Shown: piece by piece, positions 58,944-64,000 of the stretch
Layout of the letters: every line of letters starts with the position of its first letter
Numbering within the stretch: position 1 is the first letter of the stretch
Notes under the pieces: model-generated
Told to the model about the DNA's origin: nothing
The model's input: only the letters and a program-made list of their open reading frames with translations
The model's database searches: none
Position numbers and translations under genes: made by a program
Source: Anaerobium acetethylicum
Lineage (GTDB): Bacteria; Bacillota; Clostridia; Lachnospirales; Lachnospiraceae
Assembly: GCF_900096945.1 (NCBI RefSeq)
Contig: NZ_FMKA01000017.1
Span: 1-64,000 of the forward strand
Direction of reading: 5' to 3'
Length of the DNA: 64,000 bases

Positions 58944-58968
58944 TTCACTTTCATCTTGTTGAAGTGAA
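58944..58968. promoter_or_regulatory. operator-like palindrome between araC and GH4
   Basis: TTCACTT and AAGTGAA are inverted repeats with an 11-base spacer, in the divergent control region. An AraC dimer or other regulator could bind here. Confidence 0.5.
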
Positions 58969-59081
58969 AAAAGTCAATATAGTTTGAAAATACCCTTAAC
59001 AAAGTAAAATATTATAAGAATATGATACAGCATTTTATTATAATGTCTAGTATAAAATATAAAACAAAGGGGTATCAGCTA

Positions 59082-60482
59082 ATGAAATGTATAAATGGAA
59101 AGGTAACGGATCTGAAAATCGCATATATCGGAGGAGGTTCCAGGGGATGGGCATGGACATTCATGGCAGATCTGGCAATGGAACAGAATCTTGGAGGGAC
59201 GATCAGTCTCTATGATATCGATGAGGCGGCAGCAGAAAACAACAGGATTATCGGAAACCGCTTAAGCGCAAGGGAAGATGCTGCAGGGAAATGGGAATAT
59301 GAGACTGCAGGGAATCTGGAGGCAGCCCTGACTGGCGCAGATTTTGTCATCATTTCAATCATGCCTGGGACATTTGACGAAATGCAGTCTGATGTGCATC
59401 TGCCGGAGAGGCTTGGAATCTACCAGTCCGTGGGAGATACGGCGGGACCGGGAGGAATCATCAGGGCTATGAGGACGATTCCAATGATGGCTGAAATTGC
59501 CGAAGGGGTGAAACGCTACGCACCCAGGGCGTGGGTCATCAATTATACGAATCCCATGACAATCTGCGTGAAGACCCTGTACCACGTTTTTCCGGAAATC
59601 AAGGCTTTCGGATGCTGCCACGAGGTTTTCGGGACACAGAAAGTATTGAAGGGGATTGCGGAAAGTGCCCTTGGAGTGGAAAATATTCCGAGAAAAGAGA
59701 TTGAAGTAAATGTCCTGGGAATCAACCATTTCACCTGGTTTGACAGCGCTTCCTGGAAGGGAATGGATCTTTTCCCGATTTATAAGGATTATGTGGAAGA
59801 GCATTTTCTGGATGGATACGAGGAGAAGGACAAGAACTGGGCAAATTCAACCTTCGAATGTGCTCACAGGGTGAAGTTCGATCTTTTCCGCAGATACGGC
59901 CTGATTGCGGCGGCGGGAGACCGTCATCTTGCCGAGTTCCTGCCCGGGGACATCTATCTCAGGGATCCGGAAACAGTAAAAGCGTGGAAGTTCGGCCTTA
60001 CGACTGTTGACTGGAGGAAAAAAGAGCTGGGGGAAAGGCTTGCGAGAAGCGGACGTCTTGTACGGAGTGAGGAGGAAATGCAGCTGAAACCATCCGATGA
60101 AGAGGGGGTTCTGCTGATCAAAGCCCTGTGCGGATTAGGACGGGTAGTCAGCAACGTCAATATTCCAAATGCAGCAGGTCAGATTGCGAATCTTCCAAAA
60201 ACAGCAGTCGTGGAGACCAATGCGGTTTTTGAAAAGGATGCCGTCAGACCAGTGTTTGCCGGGAAAATACCAGAAGATATTCTTGAACTGATCAGGCCAC
60301 ATGTGGAAAATCATGAAGTTGTGCTGAAGGCTGCAATGGAATGTGAGAGAAATCTCGTAGTAGAGGCATTCCTGAATGATCCGCTGGTGAAAGGAAAATG
60401 CACGGACAAGGAAGCCGGAGAGCTTGTGGATGACATGATCGCCAATACGGCAGGATACCTGCCTGAAGGCTGGAGGAAGTAA
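59082..60482 (+). CDS. GH4 alpha-galacturonidase (LplD-like)
   Basis: A 466-residue NAD+- and Mn2+-dependent glycosidase. The Rossmann motif KIAYIGGGSRGWAWTFMADL is N-terminal. The metal and catalytic region shows VINYTNPMTICVKTLYHVFP and GCCHEVFGTQ, followed by VLGINHFTWF and AAGDRHLAEFLPG. These segments parallel Bacillus LplD, an alpha-galacturonidase, more closely than 6-phospho-glucosidase members. It should release galacturonate from pectin oligomers in the cytoplasm. The ATG at 59082 follows AAAGGGG; the ORF track start is 20 codons too long. The neighbouring kduI and kduD support a uronate pathway. Confidence 0.82.
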   Translation: MKCINGKVTDLKIAYIGGGSRGWAWTFMADLAMEQNLGGTISLYDIDEAAAENNRIIGNRLSAREDAAGKWEYETAGNLEAALTGADFVIISIMPGTFDEMQSDVHLPERLGIYQSVGDTAGPGGIIRAMRTIPMMAEIAEGVKRYAPRAWVINYTNPMTICVKTLYHVFPEIKAFGCCHEVFGTQKVLKGIAESALGVENIPRKEIEVNVLGINHFTWFDSASWKGMDLFPIYKDYVEEHFLDGYEEKDKNWANSTFECAHRVKFDLFRRYGLIAAAGDRHLAEFLPGDIYLRDPETVKAWKFGLTTVDWRKKELGERLARSGRLVRSEEEMQLKPSDEEGVLLIKALCGLGRVVSNVNIPNAAGQIANLPKTAVVETNAVFEKDAVRPVFAGKIPEDILELIRPHVENHEVVLKAAMECERNLVVEAFLNDPLVKGKCTDKEAGELVDDMIANTAGYLPEGWRK

Positions 60483-60494
60483 AAAAAAGGAAAA

Positions 60495-60573
60495 AAAGGA
60501 ACCAGGTACCGGTGAAGCGTGGTACCAGGTACCTTTTTTTTGTGAGTTCCTTTTTTTGATGGTACCAGGTACC
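60495..60573. terminator. GGTACC-rich terminator array between convergent genes
   Basis: GGTACC occurs five times. AACCAGGTACC pairs with GGTACCAGGTACC, ahead of TTTTTTTT. A second perfect palindrome, ATGGTACCAGGTACCAT, follows. It ends both GH4 (+) and araC (-). Confidence 0.75.
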
Positions 60574-60579
60574 ATTTTC

Positions 60580-61440
60580 TTATGTAGCGCTGTATTTCCC
60601 ATATTTCTTAGGTGATATCCCGACGGCCTTGGTGAAGGATTTCAGAAAATTGCTGTAGTCGTTGAATCCGCACTTTTCGTATACCTCGGAGACGCTGTTT
60701 CCGGTGGCCAGAAGGGATTTTGCAATGCTGATTCTCCGGGCAGTCAGGTATTTGTTGATGGTGGTGCCGGTCTCAGCCTTGAAAATCCTGCATATGTAGG
60801 ATTCGCTCAGGTAGAATTCCCTGGAAAGCCGTTCAATGGTTACATTCTGGTCAATGTTCTGGTTGATGTATTCAAGAATTTTCCCAACCTGATGATTGTA
60901 CTGGTAGTTGGAGATTGTGACCTCGCTGCGGCAGTTCTGATAAAAGAGGGTATTCAGCATGATCATAAGTTCCGTAAATGCAGCCTGTTCCGTCAGATCG
61001 CTCCCGTAGCCTGAAGTTCCGGTTATCTTATGGAGAAAATAGAGGAATCTTTTCTGCTGCTCGTCGTTCAGATCGACCCTGTGCCCTGCCTCCGGGCTCC
61101 TGTGGGTAAAACAGTATCCGAGATCCGTAGAGTCTGAGGAGAGTTTCTTCAGGAACTCCGGGTGTATGGAGATGACGATGCGTTCGTGGACCATCTGGTC
61201 GATCTGGGAAAGATAGTGGCTCTCATACTGGTTGATGAAAAAAAGACTTCCGGGCTGAATTGCATAGAACTTGTTATCTATCAAAAACTGCTTTCCACCT
61301 GAAATGGAATAGTAAATTTCATAGCAGTCATGGATATGCATGTTCATGGTCTTTTCTTCATTATAAAGGTGAGCGATTGCAAAACGCTGCTTTTCGTTGC
61401 ATTCTGCAATGGCTGCTTTGCAGGAAGTGAATTCGTTCAT
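60580..61440 (-). CDS. AraC-family regulator with cupin sensor (second of pectin cluster)
   Basis: A 286-residue regulator. The cupin region has MNMHIHDCYEIYYSISGGKQFLIDNKFYAIQPGSLFFIN. The helix-turn-helix pair is LSREFYLSESYICRIFKAETGTTINKYL and VSEVYEKCGFNDYSNFLKSFTKAVGISPKKYG. AAAGGAG precedes the ATG at 61440, five codons inside the ORF-track start. It is divergent from kduI and probably controls kduID. It is clearly related to the regulator at 58033 but too different to be a recent copy. Confidence 0.88.
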   Translation of the reverse strand: MNEFTSCKAAIAECNEKQRFAIAHLYNEEKTMNMHIHDCYEIYYSISGGKQFLIDNKFYAIQPGSLFFINQYESHYLSQIDQMVHERIVISIHPEFLKKLSSDSTDLGYCFTHRSPEAGHRVDLNDEQQKRFLYFLHKITGTSGYGSDLTEQAAFTELMIMLNTLFYQNCRSEVTISNYQYNHQVGKILEYINQNIDQNVTIERLSREFYLSESYICRIFKAETGTTINKYLTARRISIAKSLLATGNSVSEVYEKCGFNDYSNFLKSFTKAVGISPKKYGKYSAT

Positions 61441-61592
61441 AAAGACTCCTTTCAAAAGAGAAGCTGGTATAATATAATTATATATGCCTTGTTCAGTATT
61501 TGCAAGTTTTAGGCTTTGAAAAGCAAAGAAAAATAAAATACAGTATGATATACTTAGTCCATAGTAAAAAACAAGGAAAGGAAGTATTAAAA

Positions 61593-62420
61593 ATGGAAAT
61601 CAGAACAGCATCATCACCAAGAGACGTAAAACATTACACGACAGACAGACTGAGAGAAGAATTCCTGATTCAGGATCTTTTTACACCCGGGGAAATCAAG
61701 ACCGTATATAGCCACATTGACAGAATCATCACAGGAGCGGCAGTTCCTGTAGAACCTATGATATTGACAGCAGGGGATGAAATACGTGCGGATTATTTCC
61801 TTCAGAGAAGAGAAATGGGAATCATCAATATCGGCGGAAAAGGAACGGTAACTGTTGACGGAACCGTATACGAGCTCGAAAGAAAAGACGGCCTCTATAT
61901 CGGAATGGGAGCAAAGGATATCGTTTTTGCAAGTGCAGACGGAAGCAATCCTGCAAAATTCTACTTCAACAGCGCACCTGCCCACATGACTTATCCAACA
62001 GTATTCATCAAACCTGAAAACTGCGTGCAGGTCGAACTTGGGTCACTGGAAGAATCAAACCACAGAGTAATCACAAAATACATCCTTCCGGGACAGGTTG
62101 AAAGCTGCCAGCTCGTTATGGGAATGACAAGCCTCAAGCCGGGAAGCGTATGGAACACCATGCCTTGCCACACCCATGACAGAAGAATGGAAGTATACCT
62201 CTATTTTGACATGACAGATGATTCACTGGTATTCCACTACATGGGAGAACCTTCAGAGACAAGGCACATCGTTATGAGAAACGAAGAAGCGGTTATTTCA
62301 CCAAGCTGGTCCATACATTCCGGTTCAGGTACAAGAGCATATACCTTTATCTGGGGAATGGTTGGAGAAAATCAGGCATTTGATGATATGGACGGCGCTT
62401 CCATGGCAGAGATCAGATAG
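61593..62420 (+). CDS. kduI: 5-keto-4-deoxyuronate isomerase
   Basis: A 275-residue cupin-fold, zinc-dependent isomerase. It converts 5-keto-4-deoxyuronate (from unsaturated uronates of pectin or glycosaminoglycans) to 2,5-diketo-3-deoxygluconate. Family segments are REEFLIQDLFTPGEI, RREMGIINIGGKGTV, LPGQVESCQLVMGMTSLKPGSVWNTMPCHTHDRRMEVYLYF and SPSWSIHSGSGTRAYTFIWGM, which include the metal His and Glu residues. AAGGAAAGGAAG precedes the ATG at 61593; the ORF-track start is 31 codons early. It lies upstream of kduD in one operon. Confidence 0.95.
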   Translation: MEIRTASSPRDVKHYTTDRLREEFLIQDLFTPGEIKTVYSHIDRIITGAAVPVEPMILTAGDEIRADYFLQRREMGIINIGGKGTVTVDGTVYELERKDGLYIGMGAKDIVFASADGSNPAKFYFNSAPAHMTYPTVFIKPENCVQVELGSLEESNHRVITKYILPGQVESCQLVMGMTSLKPGSVWNTMPCHTHDRRMEVYLYFDMTDDSLVFHYMGEPSETRHIVMRNEEAVISPSWSIHSGSGTRAYTFIWGMVGENQAFDDMDGASMAEIR

Positions 62421-62487
62421 TAAGAAATATACAGAACAGAAAATATAGTTACAGGAAACCAACAATCAGAATCAGGAGGATAAATTT

Positions 62488-63276
62488 ATGGGTATCATGA
62501 ATAATTTTTCATTAGAAGGCAAAATAGCCTTAGTAACAGGCGCATCATACGGAATCGGCTTTTCGATTGCAAGCGGCTATGCTGAAGCAGGAGCAACAGT
62601 AGTATTCAACGACATCAATCAGGATCTTGTCGACAAAGGAATCAAGGCTTACGAAGAAGCAGGAATCAAAGCACACGGATATGTCTGTGACGTGACAAAT
62701 GAAGACCAGGTTAATGAAATGATTGCAAAAATAGAAAAAGAAGTTGGCGTAATCGACATTCTTGTCAACAATGCAGGCATCATCAAGAGAATCCCGATGA
62801 CTGAAATGACTGCAGCTGAATTCAGACAGGTAATCGACATCGATCTGAACGGACCTTTCATCATGGCAAAGGCAGTTATTCCGAGCATGATCAAAAAAGG
62901 CCATGGAAAAATCATCAATATCTGTTCCATGATGAGTGAATTAGGACGTGAGACTGTATCTGCTTATGCAGCTGCAAAAGGCGGGCTTAAGATGCTTACA
63001 AAGAATATCGCTTCAGAATATGGCGAATTCAATATCCAGTGCAACGGCTTAGGACCTGGCTACATTGCAACTCCTCAGACTGCACCATTAAGGGAAGAAG
63101 GACATCCGTTCAACAGCTTCATCATTGCAAAGACACCTGCAGCTAGATGGGGAGATCCTGAAGATTTAATGGGACCTGCTGTATTCCTTGCATCAGATGC
63201 ATCCGATTTCGTGAACGGACATATTTTATACGTGGACGGCGGAATCCTTGCTTACATCGGAAAACAGCCTAAATAA
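62488..63276 (+). CDS. kduD: 2-dehydro-3-deoxy-D-gluconate 5-dehydrogenase
   Basis: A 262-residue short-chain dehydrogenase. The cofactor motif TGASYGIGFSIASGYAEAG, the NNAGII segment, catalytic Ser in ICSMMSELGRE and the Y-x-x-x-K in SAYAAAKGGLKML are all present. It reduces the diketo product of KduI to 2-keto-3-deoxygluconate. AGGAGG precedes the ATG. Base composition and codon use (A-rich) match kduI, and both differ from the flanking genes, suggesting high expression. Confidence 0.93.
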   Translation: MGIMNNFSLEGKIALVTGASYGIGFSIASGYAEAGATVVFNDINQDLVDKGIKAYEEAGIKAHGYVCDVTNEDQVNEMIAKIEKEVGVIDILVNNAGIIKRIPMTEMTAAEFRQVIDIDLNGPFIMAKAVIPSMIKKGHGKIINICSMMSELGRETVSAYAAAKGGLKMLTKNIASEYGEFNIQCNGLGPGYIATPQTAPLREEGHPFNSFIIAKTPAARWGDPEDLMGPAVFLASDASDFVNGHILYVDGGILAYIGKQPK

Positions 63277-63381
63277 TCAATTTTATTCCAAAAAGAAATC
63301 ACAAGTTATTATTTCATATCGAATCCTATTTCAGGCAGACAAATCCCATGAGGTTTGTCTGCCTTTGTGAATAAGAAGAAC

Positions 63382-63471
63382 ACAGGACTGAATCATGCGT
63401 GCGCTAAATTGCTGATTTTGCAATTTGTGTGCATCATATGTGACGATGAAGGACATAGTACTGAATAGTCA
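63382..63471 (+). repeat. repeat family B copy
   Basis: The hairpin CAAATTGCTGATTTTGCAATTTG-like core (first base changed to T) is followed by GTGACGATGAAGGACATAGT and ATAGTCAC. It separates kduD from the GH43-like gene. A short hairpin, GGCAGACAAAT...GTTTGTCTGCC, at 63331-63364 probably ends kduD. Confidence 0.75.
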
Positions 63472-63505
63472 CTTAAAATCCATACATACAGGGAGGATAT
63501 CAACT

Positions 63506-64000
63506 ATGATAAAAACAGAAGATATAAGAATCAGAGATCCATTTGTACTTGCAGTTGAAGAGGAGCAGGCCTACTACCTGTTCGGGACTACGGATGAAAA
63601 CGTATGGGAAGGTAAAGGTACGGGCTTTGATGTCTATAAGAGCCGCGATCTGATCAACTGGGAGGGGCCATCTGCGGCATTCAGACCAGGGAAAGACTTC
63701 TGGGCCGACGAGAATTTCTGGGCTCCAGAAGTGCATTTCTATAAGGGGACATACTATATGCTGGCCAGCTTCAAGAAGAATGGGATACCGAGAGGGACGC
63801 AGATCCTTTCCAGCAGAAAGCCGGAAGGCCCATATCAGCCATACACGGAAGGCGTCATAACGCCTGAAGGGTGGGAATGCCTGGACGGAACGCTGCATAT
63901 TGGCAAAGAGGGGGAGCCCTGGCTGATCTTTTCGCGGGAATGGACCCAGGTCGGCGACGGGGAAATCTATGGCGTAAGGCTTTCGGAAAATCTGAAGGCC
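63506..64000 (+). CDS. glycoside hydrolase family 43-like enzyme (partial, 3' end outside window)
   Basis: Missing from the forward ORF track because it runs off the window; 165 codons are visible. GGGAGG lies 9 bases before the ATG. The start IRIRDPFVLAVEEEQAYYLFG, with the catalytic-base Asp in RDP, and then DFWADENFWAPEVHFYKGTYYMLAS are typical of the five-bladed beta-propeller of GH43 and related arabinosidases/xylosidases. LDGTLHI and EPWLIFSREW fit blade three. No signal peptide is visible, so it is probably cytoplasmic. It fits the pectin cluster as a side-chain-trimming enzyme. Confidence 0.8.
   Translation, partial: MIKTEDIRIRDPFVLAVEEEQAYYLFGTTDENVWEGKGTGFDVYKSRDLINWEGPSAAFRPGKDFWADENFWAPEVHFYKGTYYMLASFKKNGIPRGTQILSSRKPEGPYQPYTEGVITPEGWECLDGTLHIGKEGEPWLIFSREWTQVGDGEIYGVRLSENLKA

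Overview
The window looks like chromosomal DNA of an anaerobic, low-to-mid GC Firmicute, most probably a gut Lachnospiraceae-type Clostridium. The evidence is indirect: strong AGGAGG-type ribosome sites, TTGACA/TATAAT promoters, pyruvate:ferredoxin oxidoreductase, corrinoid methyltransferase proteins, radical-SAM sulfatase maturation, phosphotransbutyrylase/butyrate kinase, and KduI/KduD uronate catabolism. I saw no rRNA, tRNA, CRISPR array, phage or intact transposase.

Layout. (1) 0.5-9.8 kb: a corrinoid methyl-transfer locus. It holds a MIP channel with a Cys-rich tail, two CobW/COG0523 GTPases, a UroD-fold methyltransferase fused to a thioredoxin-like domain, a PocR-AraC regulator, a B12-binding corrinoid protein and a long RACE-type reductive activator. 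(2) 10-14.5 kb: HAD phosphatase, LysR, an EamA exporter behind a tiny repeat-built leader ORF, aldo-keto reductase, flavodoxin-like reductase. (3) 14.5-15 kb: a scar made of fragments of genes found intact at 32.8, 40.4 and 42.5 kb. (4) 15.5-33 kb: the most unusual part, a LacI-controlled regulon. Left of the regulator lie an OadA-like enzyme (with the metal-ligand Lys replaced by Glu) and a CMD-family protein. Right of it lie PFOR, an aconitase-family protein that has lost all Fe-S cysteines, a LeuD-LeuC fusion, Ptb, a 2-hydroxycarboxylate transporter, Buk, a YczE-like membrane protein, a thioesterase and an IPMDH-like dehydrogenase. A MATE transporter follows. Three copies of the operator core AACGTTATACTAA sit just downstream of promoters at 17.4, 18.9 and 31.3 kb. 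(5) 34-40 kb: a LacI-regulated Cys-type sulfatase, a remnant of a second sulfatase, a GPH symporter and an anaerobic sulfatase-maturating enzyme. (6) 40-47.5 kb: an HTH-VOC fusion, an HD protein, a membrane protein, then two GntR regulators, L-tartrate dehydratase TtdAB and a CitMHS transporter. (7) 47.6-52.8 kb: a Cys-rich small ORF with a terminator, then an amino-acid ABC importer with an embedded UroD/MtaA-like methyltransferase. (8) 53-57.7 kb: MarR plus a heterodimeric ABC exporter. (9) 58-64 kb: a pectin/uronate cluster with two AraC regulators, GH4 alpha-galacturonidase, KduI, KduD and the start of a GH43-type enzyme.

How it works together (inference). The regulon in (4) reads as a complete fermentation route. 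A 2-hydroxy di/tricarboxylate is imported, isomerised by the LeuD-LeuC hydro-lyase, oxidatively decarboxylated by the IPMDH-like enzyme, converted to acyl-CoA by PFOR, then to acyl phosphate and acid with ATP gain by Ptb/Buk. Citramalate to propionate is one fit; isopropylmalate to isovalerate is another. The altered OadA-like and Fe-S-less aconitase-like proteins suggest chemistry beyond any pathway I can name.

Two interspersed hairpin repeat families (A, about 210 bp; B, about 50-140 bp) occupy many intergenic gaps. They create misleading ORFs, including a false N-terminus for the ABC binding protein at 48.5 kb.
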